From Nematostella vectensis (taxonomy: Eukaryota; Cnidaria; Anthozoa; Actiniaria; Edwardsiidae), in NCBI RefSeq assembly GCF_932526225.1, contig NC_064040.1:1302001-1366000 (forward strand): a stretch of 64,000 bases of DNA, written 5' to 3'. A program made the position numbers and the translations under genes. Under the pieces are notes generated by a model. That model did no database searches. It had not been told where the DNA came from and worked only from the letters and a program-made list of their open reading frames with translations. Numbering within the stretch: the stretch's first letter is position 1; each line of letters begins with the position of its first letter. Shown here one piece after another: positions 63,967 to 64,000 of this stretch.

Positions 63967-64000
63967 CTGAAAGAAAATAATATTTTACTTGAAATATGAC

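Noticed and set aside
1-64000. Bacterial or viral contamination
   Set aside because: Spliced metazoan genes run across the window and no prokaryotic operon or viral gene was seen; the only reverse transcriptase belongs to a LINE.
1-64000. tRNA, rRNA or other structured RNA genes
   Set aside because: No tRNA A/B box pairs with a cloverleaf, and no rRNA-like segment, was noticed by eye; a covariance-model scan would be needed to exclude small ones.

Overview
The window is nuclear DNA of an animal. It has intron-rich genes with GT-AG introns, AT-rich introns, polyadenylation signals, class A GPCRs, a LINE, and orthologues of NSL1, UQCC3, GLO1 and SLC30A6. The mix of vertebrate-like genes, short conserved exons, intronless rhodopsin-type receptors and dense minisatellites best fits an anthozoan cnidarian such as a sea anemone. 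That assignment is inference, because no species-diagnostic locus is present.

Layout. At 403-727 (+) lies the last exon of a gene entering from the left. At 2517-7344 (-) is a six-exon gene for an NSL1-like subunit of the Mis12 kinetochore complex. It shares an 83-bp bidirectional promoter, with NRF1-like and YY1-like motifs, with a 13-exon gene at 7428-22178 (+). That gene encodes a 1752-residue protein I do not recognise: two copies of a Cys-rich module, a long proline-rich repeat and an AT-hook/RGR-rich tail. Two intronless GPCR genes (24348-25226 +, 27808-28668 -) and a decayed relative (about 31769-32340 -) follow. UQCC3 (33160-39292 -) has two small exons split by a 5.9-kb intron full of minisatellites. 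It diverges from GLO1 (39647-44876 +), which has five exons and all metal ligands. GLO1 converges on SLC30A6/ZnT6 (63966 down to 45485, -), of which nine exons are visible and the 5' end lies beyond the window.

Mobile DNA. One SLC30A6 intron holds a 12.2-kb nested insertion. The outer element (50788-62971) has termini AACAGTGATC...GATCACTGTT and a GATA target duplication. Inside it are a related 3.4-kb element (57546-60914, target duplication ATAA) and a LINE (51648-55682) with an open endonuclease/reverse-transcriptase frame. Several MITE-like inverted-repeat elements occur elsewhere.

Tandem repeats cover roughly a fifth of the window. The most unusual observation is that at least four arrays (GLO1 exon 4, the AT-hook gene exon 10, and two SLC30A6 exons) have units carrying a copy of the adjacent splice site, sometimes with exon bases. 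Real junctions therefore sit beside rows of decoy junctions. Exon boundaries were worked out by hand from splice consensus, phase continuity and protein similarity; no alignments could be run.
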